Below, piece by piece: positions 1-8,702 of a DNA stretch of 33,412 bases. Position numbers and translations under genes: made by a program. How positions within the stretch are numbered: the stretch's first letter is position 1; every line of letters begins with the position of its first letter. Source of the DNA: a bacterium (lineage in GTDB: Bacteria > Patescibacteriota > Minisyncoccia > UBA11713 > 2-01-FULL-45-33); NCBI GenBank assembly GCA_030648495.1, contig JAUSHV010000037.1:1-33412 (forward strand), read 5' to 3'. A model generated the notes under the pieces. The model was given only the letters and a program-made list of their open reading frames with translations. It was not told the DNA's origin and searched no databases.

Positions 1-558
1 AAGGACACGCATATTCTCCTGCTGGAGAATTGCTCTGCTCGCGCCGTCGCGCTGCGCAAGGTCTTGCAAAACCTGTGCCTTCGGCATCTCAATCAGCGCC
101 TTTCGCATCACCAACAATAAAAAATAAAACCCCCAGACCAAAAAGAACGGCGCCATGATAGCGCGGAAACCGATACGCGAAAAATTGATATGCCAAAAAG
201 ACGTTGCCATGAAAAAAGCGGAGAATACGGCAACGCGCCCGAAAAACAACTCTTTAGTCATTAAATACAGACCCAAAACCGTCAGTATTCCGAATATCGC
301 GCTTGGCAATCTCAAAACCCACGGTTCATGCCCCAGCGCTTTTACAAACAAAGCCTGGATATTTATAAAGAGGCCCTCTCTTCCAAAATTTTCCGGATAG
401 AAAACTTTCCATCCGCCACCCTCATTTGCTTGAATAGTATTCACCCCGTTCATTGCCTCATCCGACCAAAGCCCCGGCGGAATATTTTTCAGGTCCCAAA
501 GGCGAAAAAACGCCGCCAGCAATATTATGATAACTAAAATCCAATATTTTCTCCTCAT
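1..558 (-). CDS. GT39/PMT-like membrane glycosyltransferase, N-terminal part (partial)
   Basis: An open frame runs from the ATG at 558 leftwards through the window edge without a stop (186 codons). It begins MRRKYWILVIIILLAAFF, a first membrane helix, followed by a short outside loop with LWSDEAMNG. An acidic DE pair in this loop is the signature of GT-C enzymes of the PMT/ArnT (GT39) type, which transfer a sugar from a polyprenyl-phosphate donor to protein or glycolipid on the outer face of the membrane. Further hydrophobic helices follow, with FSRIGFRA between them, a motif I associate with PMT_2 proteins. The start is supported by TATAAT exactly 6 nt upstream. The rest of the protein lies outside the window, so acceptor and donor cannot be judged. 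Confidence 0.8.
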   Translation of the reverse strand, partial: MRRKYWILVIIILLAAFFRLWDLKNIPPGLWSDEAMNGVNTIQANEGGGWKVFYPENFGREGLFINIQALFVKALGHEPWVLRLPSAIFGILTVLGLYLMTKELFFGRVAVFSAFFMATSFWHINFSRIGFRAIMAPFFLVWGFYFLLLVMRKALIEMPKAQVLQDLAQRDGASRAILQQENMRVL

Positions 559-564
559 TTTTTA

Positions 565-570
565 ATTATA
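565..570 (-). promoter_or_regulatory. -10 box of the GT39-like gene (leaderless)
   Basis: TATAAT is read on the minus strand, followed by 6 nt and the ATG at 558. With a hexamer at -12 to -7 this puts +1 on the A of the ATG. No convincing -35 is seen. Confidence 0.55.
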
Positions 571-633
571 CATTCTTTAATGAGTTAAAACATCGGCCTT
601 GACTCCAATGCCTGAAACTTGCGACCATTAAGC

Positions 634-639
634 TAGAAT
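634..639 (+). promoter_or_regulatory. -10 box of the AAA+ ATPase gene
   Basis: TAGAAT lies 12 nt before the ATG at 652. No Shine-Dalgarno sequence precedes the start, so the leader would be only about 6 nt. The TTGACT at 599-604 is 29 nt away, too far to be its -35. Confidence 0.35.
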
Positions 640-651
640 TTAGGTGTACTG

Positions 652-2109
652 ATGGCTTTTAAAGTAACCATTGAAGACATTGAAACCATTTTCGAAGAAG
701 TATTAAGGCCGCCGATGCAAGGCGTGTTTTTAGGTCAAGCGCCTTTAAATAAGCCCGCTTTGAACATAAGAATGTATATTAATTCTGACTCGGACCATTA
801 TGCCGTCTGGGCTATAATTCCCATGTCAATGAAGGGCAGAGTTGATGAATTAATTTTAGAAAAATTACATAAGAAACTGAAAAGTAGGAAAGTAGCTGAC
901 ATGCTTTTCGTTTTAAATGAAAAAGACGAAGCGGAAATCTCGATAGAATGGCGCAAAACGCCCGCCGTGAAAGGTATAGTGAATTTTCCTGCTCAAAACA
1001 TGTTAATCATTTCGATGGGCGAATCCGCGTCGCTCGTAAGAAAATCTTTAACAACTTTAGCAGGTTTTTCTAAGGAACTGAATCGTTTTGCTTCGTTTGT
1101 CGAATTAACCATAAATAATCTTTACGCCGTGCTGTTGAGCAAGGCGCCGGATATAACGCTGTATTTGCGCTTAATGAAAACTCCCGATCCGGAAGATGAC
1201 GATGATTATTTTGAAGACGGTCGGCCGCAACGGGAAGAATTCGACGCAAAAGCGCTGAAAAAAAGAATAATGATGGAAAAGCCAAATGTAGCATTCTCTG
1301 AAATCGGCGGCCAGCCAAAGGCCAGGGAAGATATGGAAATGCTTGCTTTGGGGCTACGGCATCCTGAAATCTATAAAAAATGGGGTACGAAATTGCCGAA
1401 AGGGATACTGCTCACCGGCCCGCCGGGCACAGGAAAAACTTTGCTTGCAAAAGCTATTGCAACTGCCGTTGATGGGATTTTTATCAAAGTGGACGTTGCC
1501 GATATCGGCTCAAAATGGGTTAGTGTCGGGGAAAAAATGATGCAGGAGGTTTTTAACATCGCAAAAAAAAGCAGGAAATTTGCAATAATTTTATGTGATG
1601 AAATAGACGCATTGGCGTCTAACCGCAATGATTCGCATGAAGCTAACCAAAAAATAGTCGCGGTTTTATTGAAAAATCTTGACGGCCTTGAATCAATGCC
1701 GAATGTCATGGTAATTGCCACGACAAACCGCATTGAAAGCGTTGACCCCGCATTTCTCCGCCCGGGTCGGATTGACAAACCCGTCGCGGTATTGATGCCG
1801 AACGAGGAAGGCCGAAAAGAAATTTTTAATATTCATGCCGGAAAAGCTGAAAAAATGGCCGGTCGGCGGCTCTTTGAAATAACCGACTGGCCTGATATAG
1901 CTTCCAAAGCCACAGGGTTTAGCGGGGCTGATATTGCGGAGATTATTAGGCGCGTGACGGAGGCAAAAGTCCGGCTGGAATTGAAAGGAGGTCAGACCTC
2001 CGCCATCGGTCCCGTTATTCACGAAGATGTATTGGAAGAAATAAGGCGGTTTGAACCCAAAACAAAGGGCTCAAAACAGATAAGAGGTTTCAGAGCTAAC
2101 CCCGTGTAA
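652..2109 (+). CDS. Single-domain AAA+ ATPase (FtsH/Cdc48-type ATPase module) with an unrecognised N-terminal domain
   Basis: 485 residues. The C-terminal half is a classical AAA module: Walker A GPPGTGKT at 256-263, Walker B with D316-E317, and a second region of homology DPAFLRPGRID at 365-375 carrying arginine fingers R370 and R373. A lid with GFSGADIAEI follows. The AAA module resembles FtsH or proteasomal/Cdc48 ATPases, which use ATP hydrolysis to remodel or unfold proteins. There is no transmembrane helix and no HExxH protease motif, so it is not FtsH itself. Residues 1 to about 210 match no domain I recognise and end in an acidic linker (EDDDDYFEDG). A hairpin terminator overlaps the stop codon, so this is a single-gene unit. 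Substrate unknown. Confidence 0.85.
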   Translation: MAFKVTIEDIETIFEEVLRPPMQGVFLGQAPLNKPALNIRMYINSDSDHYAVWAIIPMSMKGRVDELILEKLHKKLKSRKVADMLFVLNEKDEAEISIEWRKTPAVKGIVNFPAQNMLIISMGESASLVRKSLTTLAGFSKELNRFASFVELTINNLYAVLLSKAPDITLYLRLMKTPDPEDDDDYFEDGRPQREEFDAKALKKRIMMEKPNVAFSEIGGQPKAREDMEMLALGLRHPEIYKKWGTKLPKGILLTGPPGTGKTLLAKAIATAVDGIFIKVDVADIGSKWVSVGEKMMQEVFNIAKKSRKFAIILCDEIDALASNRNDSHEANQKIVAVLLKNLDGLESMPNVMVIATTNRIESVDPAFLRPGRIDKPVAVLMPNEEGRKEIFNIHAGKAEKMAGRRLFEITDWPDIASKATGFSGADIAEIIRRVTEAKVRLELKGGQTSAIGPVIHEDVLEEIRRFEPKTKGSKQIRGFRANPV

Positions 2110-2129
2110 TGACGGGGTTTTATTTTTTT
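2098..2129 (+). terminator. Rho-independent terminator of the AAA+ gene
   Basis: The arms AACCCCGT (2098-2105) and ACGGGGTT (2112-2119) pair perfectly around a 6-nt loop and are followed by a T-rich tract. The stop codon TAA (2107-2109) sits in the loop. Confidence 0.8.
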
Positions 2130-2137
2130 GCTATTAT
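2129..2137 (+). promoter_or_regulatory. Extended -10 promoter of the 2152-6657 or longer operon
   Basis: TGcTATTAT is an extended -10 box located just after the terminator and 14 nt before the ATG at 2152. It would give a leader of about 8 nt. Several alternative AT-rich hexamers nearby keep confidence moderate. Confidence 0.4.
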
Positions 2138-2151
2138 ATACTTATAAACAT

Positions 2152-2547
2152 ATGGCTCAAGAATCTATTGCAGACGAAATAAAATGGCTGGAACAAAAGC
2201 TCGAAGCGAAGAGGCACGAGCTTGGCGGAGCCGCGGAAAGTAAGCCCGAAAAAGAGCTGGTAAAAGACGTGATAAAAGAAGTGGCGCTCCTACCTCCTCC
2301 GCCCGTTGTGCCTCCGGTTTTAGCGCCAACCACCGACGATGATTCAGACGCCAAGCATATAGAAGAGGAAAAAGAACATTCTGTTATAGTTGAAGACTTG
2401 GTTAAGGACGCACTAACAAATGGCATTTTACACGCGGTCAAGATGGCCGGCGCATTCAAAAATCCCCATATTTTGGATGATTTTCATGATACGTTGGCTG
2501 ACAAATATTATGAAAAACTTCTTGAATCCAGAAAATTGAAACAATGA
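2152..2547 (+). CDS. Small helical, proline-rich-linker protein upstream of the HerA/TraG-like ATPase
   Basis: 131 residues from ATG 2152. An in-frame TTG at 2128 would start within the terminator/promoter and is unlikely. The sequence opens with a charged helical segment (ADEIKWLEQKLEAKRHEL), probably coiled coil, followed by a linker with LLPPPPVVPPVLAP, then a second helical region to the end. There is no membrane segment or signal peptide. The last codons overlap the next start (ATGA), which suggests translational coupling to the large ATPase and a joint role, perhaps as an accessory or adaptor. I recognise no family. Confidence 0.75.
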   Translation: MAQESIADEIKWLEQKLEAKRHELGGAAESKPEKELVKDVIKEVALLPPPPVVPPVLAPTTDDDSDAKHIEEEKEHSVIVEDLVKDALTNGILHAVKMAGAFKNPHILDDFHDTLADKYYEKLLESRKLKQ

Positions 2548-4985
2548 GTTTGGATAATCTTATATTTTATATTTTTACACTGCTCGCATTTGCTTTCGTG
2601 GCATGGGCTTTGTTTTTTTGGTGGTATTTAAAGTCTAAAAGAATGCGCGATGTTTCGGGCGGTCTGGGCCTCCAGCTTTTTTTGATCTCGGCCCCTGAAG
2701 GCACTTTGATAGAAAAGGGCGGGGATGAACAGCAAATAATAAAGAATTTTATATCAAAAATGGAGCAATTCCTCTCCGGGCTCGTTTCCATAAAAAAAGA
2801 GGGTATTGGGAGCTCACTTTGGAAACAGCCCGTTTTTACTTTAGAGATTGCGGCGCATAACCGCGGTACAGAAATATTTTTTTATGTTGCGTTTCCGCGT
2901 ATTTACGACAAACTTTTGGAAAGCCGCCTTCACGGCGCTTTTCCCGATGCAAAAATAGAAAAAGTTGAAGACTATAATATTTTTAATTCCGCCGGAGCCA
3001 CAGCCGGAGGGATAGTAACTTCCGCGATGACCGAAATATTGCCTATCAAAACCTACCAAAACTTGACCTCCGACCCCTTAGAAACAGTAACTGCGCCATT
3101 TTCAAAGATAGATGAGTACGGTGAAGGCGCGGCGGTACAGATAGTTTTGCGTCCGGACGCGAAACACGTTGCGGAACGCGCGCACGAAGCGGCAATAAAG
3201 GTAAAAGAAGGAAAATCGAGGAAAGAAGTTTTTGGGGAAGACCAGGCGATGCGCGAAATCAAGAAATTTATCAAACCTTCAAAGCCCGAAGATAAAAAAC
3301 AATCAGCAGGCCATGACGAAGGTTTAGCCAAGCTTTTGGAAGAAAAAGGCGGAAAAGTTATTTTTGAATGCAATATACGCTTTTTAGCTTCCGCCACGAA
3401 CGCCGAGAAAGCAGATGCGATAGCCAGAAACCTCTCCGCGAGCTTCCAGCAATTTCAAAATCCGGAAGGGAATAGTTTGAAACCAAAAGAACTCTCGGGC
3501 GCTAAATTGCGTTCGCTCATCGAAAAATTTTCTTTCAGAACTTTTGACGAATCCAATATGATACACCTCAATATTGAGGAAATAGCCAGCATTTATCATT
3601 TTCCATACATGAAAAAATCGGCTTCCACTGTGCGGATGCTCCACGCGCAGGAAGCAGCTCCTCCGGTGAACCTTCCGAAAGAAGGTATATTAATAGGCGA
3701 GAGCAAATACAGAGGAGAAACAAAAAACATCTTTATTAAGAAAGATGACAGAAGACGGCATTTTTACTCCATCGGTCAAACCGGCACGGGAAAATCCACT
3801 CTCATGCAAAAAATGATTATTCAGGATATTCAAAATGGCGAAGGAGTGGCAGTTATTGACCCGCATGGAGACCTGATAGATAAAATTTTAGGGCATATCC
3901 CGAAAGAGCGGGCGGAGGATGTAATTTATTTTGACCCCGGAGATATTCAGCATCCGATGGGGCTTAACATGCTAGAATTTGATCCGCGATACCCCGAGCA
4001 AAGAAGTCTCATTGTGAACGAACTTTTGGAAATTTTTAATAAGCTTTTTAATATGTCGGTTGCCGGAGGCCCGATGTTTGAACAGTATTTCAGGAACGCG
4101 ACAATGCTTGTGATGGAGGACCCCGCAAGCGGGAACACGCTTTTAGAAATTGTGCGCGTGCTTTCCGACAAAGTTTTCCGTGATTACAAGCTTTCCAAAT
4201 CAAAAAATATCGTGGTTGATACATTTTGGAAGCAAATCGCAGAGAAGGCGGGAGGAGAATCGGCGCTCGCGAACATGGTGCCCTATGTTGTCTCTAAGCT
4301 CGACACCTTTTTGGCAAATGAGATAATGCGTCCTATTATCGCGCAGGAGCACTCTGCTTTCAATGTTCGCGATGTAATGGACCAGAAAAAAATTCTTTTG
4401 CTAAATCTTTCGAAAGGCAAATTGGGAGATATCAATTCAAGTTTGCTTGGTCTTATCATGGTCGGAAAAATTTTGATGGCCGCGCTTTCCCGCGTGGACA
4501 CGCCCGAATCCGAACGCAAGGATTTCTACCTATATATAGACGAGTTTCAAAATGTTACAACGAAATCTATCGCAACAATCTTATCAGAGGCAAGAAAGTA
4601 TAAACTTAATATGGCGATAACGCACCAATTCATCGGCCAGCTGGAAGAAGAGATAAAAAAATCCGTTTTCGGAAATGTCGGCACAATTTGTTCGTTTCGC
4701 ATCGGCTCCGACGACGCGGAATATATGGAAAAGCAATTTGCGCCGGTGTTCGCGGCTAAAGATTTGCTTAACATTGATAATTTAAACGCCTACATTAAAC
4801 TTCTGATAGACGGTCAGACTTCCAAGCCTTTCAATATGTTTATCCCGTTCCCGCCAAAAGGTAACGATGAAATTGCAGGCTACATCAAACAGCTTTCCCG
4901 TCAAAAATACTCCCGCCCCCGCGAAGAAGTGGAGGAGGAAATCCGCAAACGCCACCAGGCGCTTAATAAGCCAGCCGATGCGTGA
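2544..4985 (+). CDS. Membrane-anchored HerA/TraG/VirB4-like ATPase (type IV secretion-type DNA-binding family)
   Basis: 813 residues. One N-terminal membrane helix (residues about 5-28) anchors the protein. A long region of about 370 residues with no clear motif precedes a RecA/HerA-type ATPase with Walker A GQTGTGKST at 411-419, then VAVIDPHGD, and Walker B ending in D666-E667 (YLYIDEFQN). A TraG/VirD4-style motif with THQF follows. Such proteins couple ATP hydrolysis to movement of DNA or protein through type IV secretion or pilus machines. In Patescibacteria homologues are common, but their real cargo is uncertain. It overlaps the upstream small gene by 4 nt and is 15 nt from the GtrA gene. 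No pilin, VirB6/8/10-like or relaxase gene is in the window, so a complete secretion system is not shown. Confidence 0.8.
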   Translation: MSLDNLIFYIFTLLAFAFVAWALFFWWYLKSKRMRDVSGGLGLQLFLISAPEGTLIEKGGDEQQIIKNFISKMEQFLSGLVSIKKEGIGSSLWKQPVFTLEIAAHNRGTEIFFYVAFPRIYDKLLESRLHGAFPDAKIEKVEDYNIFNSAGATAGGIVTSAMTEILPIKTYQNLTSDPLETVTAPFSKIDEYGEGAAVQIVLRPDAKHVAERAHEAAIKVKEGKSRKEVFGEDQAMREIKKFIKPSKPEDKKQSAGHDEGLAKLLEEKGGKVIFECNIRFLASATNAEKADAIARNLSASFQQFQNPEGNSLKPKELSGAKLRSLIEKFSFRTFDESNMIHLNIEEIASIYHFPYMKKSASTVRMLHAQEAAPPVNLPKEGILIGESKYRGETKNIFIKKDDRRRHFYSIGQTGTGKSTLMQKMIIQDIQNGEGVAVIDPHGDLIDKILGHIPKERAEDVIYFDPGDIQHPMGLNMLEFDPRYPEQRSLIVNELLEIFNKLFNMSVAGGPMFEQYFRNATMLVMEDPASGNTLLEIVRVLSDKVFRDYKLSKSKNIVVDTFWKQIAEKAGGESALANMVPYVVSKLDTFLANEIMRPIIAQEHSAFNVRDVMDQKKILLLNLSKGKLGDINSSLLGLIMVGKILMAALSRVDTPESERKDFYLYIDEFQNVTTKSIATILSEARKYKLNMAITHQFIGQLEEEIKKSVFGNVGTICSFRIGSDDAEYMEKQFAPVFAAKDLLNIDNLNAYIKLLIDGQTSKPFNMFIPFPPKGNDEIAGYIKQLSRQKYSRPREEVEEEIRKRHQALNKPADA

Positions 4986-5000
4986 TAAATTGAATAAAAA

Positions 5001-5624
5001 ATGATAACCAAAAAAGACTATTTTATAGGGGCGGTGGTGGGGCTTTTGACGGCGATATTTTTATTGCCGACGCTGTATAATTTACAATACTTGAGCATGC
5101 CGACGGCGGTCATGGTATGCATAGGCATTCCGGTTCTCTGGGTATTTGGTGTTTGGTTTGGTAAATTTTTGGGACAGTGGCTGAAATTTTTTAACCAATT
5201 TGGAAAATATGTGGTAGTAGGGTTTTTTAATACTTCTATCAACTTTGGTATTTTAAATATTTTAAGTATTTTGACGGGGACTACAGCAGGCGTTTTACTG
5301 GGAGGTATAAGTGCGCCGGGGTTTTTACTCGCTGCCATGAACAGTTATTTTTGGAATAAATTTTGGGTTTTTAAAGATACCTCCGGCACGAACGAAACAG
5401 TATTTAAAGATCTGCCCAAATTTGCGCTGATTACTCTTTTGGGCGTGTTATTTAATAGTTTACTGATAATTTATCTTACTACTTATGTGGGACTGCGCTT
5501 CGGTCTGGATGAAAAGGCGTGGTTAAATGCAGCAAATGTTGCAGCCTCTGCAGCAATACTTATTTGGAATTTTTTAGGTTATAAATTTTTTGCTTTCAAC
5601 CAACAAAATAATCAAAATGTCTGA
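5001..5624 (+). CDS. GtrA-like membrane protein
   Basis: 207 residues with about six membrane helices: two at the N-terminus, then a GtrA domain with four. GtrA hallmarks are visible: GKYVVVGFFNTSINFG at the start of the domain, NSYFWNKFWVFKD in the middle, and WNFLGYKFFAF at the end. GtrA-family proteins are thought to help flip or deliver polyprenyl-phosphate-linked sugars for cell-surface glycan synthesis. The extra N-terminal hairpin of two helices is longer than the minimal family. It lies 15 nt after the ATPase gene and its stop overlaps the dnaX start by 8 nt, so it is in the same transcription unit although the functions differ. Confidence 0.8.
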   Translation: MITKKDYFIGAVVGLLTAIFLLPTLYNLQYLSMPTAVMVCIGIPVLWVFGVWFGKFLGQWLKFFNQFGKYVVVGFFNTSINFGILNILSILTGTTAGVLLGGISAPGFLLAAMNSYFWNKFWVFKDTSGTNETVFKDLPKFALITLLGVLFNSLLIIYLTTYVGLRFGLDEKAWLNAANVAASAAILIWNFLGYKFFAFNQQNNQNV

Positions 5625-6657
5625 AAATGAAAACAAACTGGTTTTCTACAGAAAATACCGGCCTCAAAAATTTGAGGAAGTCATCGGCCAGGAGCATATT
5701 ATCGGTATCTTAAAAAACGCAATCAAAGAAAAACGGCTTGCCCACGCCTATCTTTTTTCAGGGCCAAGAGGCACGGGTAAGACGACAATTGCAAGGATTT
5801 TGGCACGCGAATCAGGATGCTTTGACGAGGATGTTATTGAAATAGACGCCGCTTCGCAAAGGGGAATCGATGAGGCAAGGGCTTTGCGTGAGGCCGTGCA
5901 TATTTTGCCGCTCCGCTCGCCGTACAAAGTATATATCATAGACGAGGTGCATATGTTGACCAAAGAAGCATTCAACGCACTTTTGAAAACTTTGGAAGAA
6001 CCGCCGAAGCACGCGATATTCATTTTAGCAACAACCGAGCTTTCCAAAGTCCCCGACACAGTCGCTTCGCGCACCCAGCGCTTTGAGTTTTCAAAAATAG
6101 GCCTTGCAGATATTATCAAAGAACTTAGCATCATCATAAAAGCCGAGGGTATCAAAGCGGAAGATAAGGCTTTGAAGCTCATTGCTTTCTTTGCCGAAGG
6201 GTCCTTGCGCGACGCCGAAAATATACTTTTTCAGGCCTCAAGCCTTGGCGAGGCCACTATAAAAGAAGAGGATGTGCGCATGCTTCTTGGCGCACCTATG
6301 TCGGAAAGCATCAATAAGCTTTTGAAATTTGCTTTCGGCAAAAATGTTGCGGAGCTCATCTCGGCTTTAGACGAAATTTTGGAAGAGGGGGCGGACCCGC
6401 AATTGGTCTTGCGCCTGCTTCTCCGCAATATTCGCGCCATCTATTTTTTGGCGCTGGACGCGAAGACCGAAAATATTTTATCCCATGAATTTTCCGCCGA
6501 GGAAATTACCGCTTTAAAAGTGTTTGCGGGATCAGGCTCCAAAATAGTCGAATTCGCGCTTCGAGAAATAATGGAGGCGTCCCGCATCAAAATCGACGAC
6601 TACACCGCCGCGATACCTTTGGAGTTAGCGCTGATAAAGATAGCGACACAACAATAA
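5617..6657 (+). CDS. dnaX: DNA polymerase III clamp-loader subunit gamma/tau, short form without zinc module
   Basis: 346 residues from ATG 5617 (MSENENKLVFYRKYRPQKF). This is the AAA+ clamp-loader ATPase that opens the beta clamp. FYRKYRPQKFEEVIGQ is the typical DnaX opening. Walker A GPRGTGKT is at 49-56, Walker B DEVH starts at D109, and the sensor/arginine-finger segment reads SRTQRF. Between Walker A and the following EIDAAS motif the usual four-cysteine zinc module is missing: only one cysteine (SGC) remains, and roughly 25-30 residues are absent compared with canonical DnaX. The C-terminal tau domains IV/V are also absent. The upstream in-frame TTG at 5590 lies inside the GtrA gene and is not needed. 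The gene overlaps GtrA by 8 nt. Confidence 0.92.
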   Translation: MSENENKLVFYRKYRPQKFEEVIGQEHIIGILKNAIKEKRLAHAYLFSGPRGTGKTTIARILARESGCFDEDVIEIDAASQRGIDEARALREAVHILPLRSPYKVYIIDEVHMLTKEAFNALLKTLEEPPKHAIFILATTELSKVPDTVASRTQRFEFSKIGLADIIKELSIIIKAEGIKAEDKALKLIAFFAEGSLRDAENILFQASSLGEATIKEEDVRMLLGAPMSESINKLLKFAFGKNVAELISALDEILEEGADPQLVLRLLLRNIRAIYFLALDAKTENILSHEFSAEEITALKVFAGSGSKIVEFALREIMEASRIKIDDYTAAIPLELALIKIATQQ

Positions 6658-6661
6658 TCCT

Positions 6662-8683
6662 ATGGAATTTTTGCAGGCATTGTTGTTTTATGCCGTATTC
6701 TCGCTTTTCGGCGTCTTCGGGCTAGCGGTCTCAATGCGCTTCATTCCGCATAAAACGCTCGCTTATGCGGTTTCAAAGCCCGCCGGGCTCATTCTCTTTG
6801 GATACACGGTCTGGTTTATGGCATCGTTCAAATTGCTGGATTATCAGAACAAGCTTTTTATAGGATTATTATTTCTGTTTTCGGTTTTTGCGGGTATTTA
6901 TTTGTGCCGCGATTTTCTTAAAGAAAACAAAAAGAAAATACTTTTAGCCGAAGGGTGCGCACTCCTTGCCTATCTTGTTTATCTTTTTTTTCGGAGTTGG
7001 AACCCGGCGATAAATGGGACCGAACGCTTTATGGATATGGCTTTGCTTGCTGCTTCAGGAAAAACACATTATTTTCCGTTTATTGACATGTGGTACGCCG
7101 GCAAAACTATAAATTATTATTATTACGGTTCTTATTTGATGAGCCTTGTCTCCAACCTTTCGGGCATTCCATACGCGCTTACATATAATTTCGCGCTGGG
7201 CATTCTCTATTGTGAAAGTGCGTTGCTTTCGGCGGCGATTGTTTTTGCTTTAACCGGCAGAAAATTTATTTCTGTTCTGTCAGCTTTTTTAGTAACCTCC
7301 GCTGGCACAATCTTTTTTGCGGTAGCGAGTGTGATGGGCTATTTTTCTGGGCATCTTTACACATACGCTTCCTCCACGCGTCTTTACACGCCATCCTACA
7401 TCATCAACGAAATCCCTTCTTATAGTTTTACCGTCGGGGACCTGCACGCGCATTTTTTGGCTCTGCCTTTCTTTCTTTTTGACCTCGCGCTCATATATGT
7501 TCTTGCGCTGTCAAAAAAAATGAACTGGGCGTTTTTTGCTTTTTTATCTCTCGCAGTAGCAACATCCGGAATGATAAATCTTTGGGATGCAATTACGGTT
7601 TATGCGCTCATTTTTATGGTGTTGATTTTTAAGTCCGGAAAATGGCTTGGCGCAGGTCTTTTTATGGCTGTTCTTTCTCTTATATTCATGTGGCCTAACC
7701 TGAAAAATTTTCAAAGTCCGGTGTTGGGTCTTAAATTCATTCCCTCCTACATCGCCAAGTATCATCTCTCAAATATCCAATGGCCGACTCCTTTCCTTGC
7801 GGAGCTTGGAATGTGGGGAATATTTTTGGCGGGGATTATTTTCGCGTTTTATCTGAAGCGCAAAAATTTTAGAGATTTTTATTTTGTGGCCTCTCTCGGC
7901 GCCGTGGCTTTGGGAATTATCATCGGCGTGGAGCTCTTTTTTATAGAAGATATTTACGGCGTCACAAATCCGCCGTACTTTCGCGCCAATACGACCTTTA
8001 AATTTGGGTATCATGCGTGGGTAATGTTGTCGTTGGCGTTTTCGGTGGCAGCGGCCGCTCTTATCCGGCGTCCGGATAATCTGCGCTATCGCGATCCGGC
8101 TTTGGCTCGCAGGATGGGATGGTGCATGCTTTCTTTAGCGGTTATCGCGGGCGCCTTTTATCCGTATCAGGCTTTCAAGCAATTTTATCTTCCAACCGGA
8201 AAGATGGGCGAGCTCGATGGCTCGGTATGGATGAAAACTCAAAGTCCGGAGGATTGGAATACTGTTCAATATATAAATAAAAATATTCCGGAGCGCTCCG
8301 TTATTGCGGAAGCCGTCGGCGACAGCTACACAACATACGCACGTATTTCGGCGTTTTCCGGGATGATAACTCCAATGGGATGGAAAACCCACGAGTGGAC
8401 GTGGAGGTTCGACGCATCAGCGGTAAAGAACGCGGTGCCAGGCCAGGCTTATGAAACCGGATGGGGGGCGGTCTCCGGAGTCGCGACAGACATTCAAAGA
8501 CTCTACGAAACGACCGATGTTTTCGTTGCGGATGGAATAATCCGCAAATACGGCATCCAATATGTCTATATAGGAGGCCTCGAGCGCACGGCTTACAAAA
8601 ATTTAAGCGAACAAAAATTCGCGCAATTGGGAGAAATCGTTTTTCATTCCGGCGCGAGCACGCTATATAAAATTGAGAGATAA
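6662..8683 (+). CDS. DUF2298-family polytopic membrane protein
   Basis: 673 residues and more than ten hydrophobic helices. The family signature is visible: NGTERFMDMALLAA, FIDMWYAGKTINYYYYGSY, and SFTVGDLHAHF. These fit the DUF2298 (Chlor_Arch_YYY) family, large membrane proteins resembling GT-C glycosyltransferases in having an acidic residue in an early external loop. The C-terminal region (about 540-673) is soluble and includes a segment reminiscent of membrane mannosyltransferase tails. The reaction is not established. It starts 4 nt after dnaX and probably shares its transcript. No terminator is visible after it before the convergent gene at 8703. Confidence 0.8.
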   Translation: MEFLQALLFYAVFSLFGVFGLAVSMRFIPHKTLAYAVSKPAGLILFGYTVWFMASFKLLDYQNKLFIGLLFLFSVFAGIYLCRDFLKENKKKILLAEGCALLAYLVYLFFRSWNPAINGTERFMDMALLAASGKTHYFPFIDMWYAGKTINYYYYGSYLMSLVSNLSGIPYALTYNFALGILYCESALLSAAIVFALTGRKFISVLSAFLVTSAGTIFFAVASVMGYFSGHLYTYASSTRLYTPSYIINEIPSYSFTVGDLHAHFLALPFFLFDLALIYVLALSKKMNWAFFAFLSLAVATSGMINLWDAITVYALIFMVLIFKSGKWLGAGLFMAVLSLIFMWPNLKNFQSPVLGLKFIPSYIAKYHLSNIQWPTPFLAELGMWGIFLAGIIFAFYLKRKNFRDFYFVASLGAVALGIIIGVELFFIEDIYGVTNPPYFRANTTFKFGYHAWVMLSLAFSVAAAALIRRPDNLRYRDPALARRMGWCMLSLAVIAGAFYPYQAFKQFYLPTGKMGELDGSVWMKTQSPEDWNTVQYINKNIPERSVIAEAVGDSYTTYARISAFSGMITPMGWKTHEWTWRFDASAVKNAVPGQAYETGWGAVSGVATDIQRLYETTDVFVADGIIRKYGIQYVYIGGLERTAYKNLSEQKFAQLGEIVFHSGASTLYKIER

Positions 8684-8702
8684 ATCCGATGTGTAAGCAA
8701 AG

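Noticed and set aside
155-537. Two short plus-strand frames at the left edge
   Set aside because: They run antisense to the clear GT39-like frame on the minus strand, which has membrane helices, an external DE motif and a leaderless promoter.
599-604. TTGACT as -35 of the AAA+ gene
   Set aside because: It is 29 nt from the TAGAAT -10 box, beyond workable spacing.
2544-4985. Evidence of a full conjugation system
   Set aside because: Only the ATPase is present. No relaxase, pilin or channel gene is in the window.
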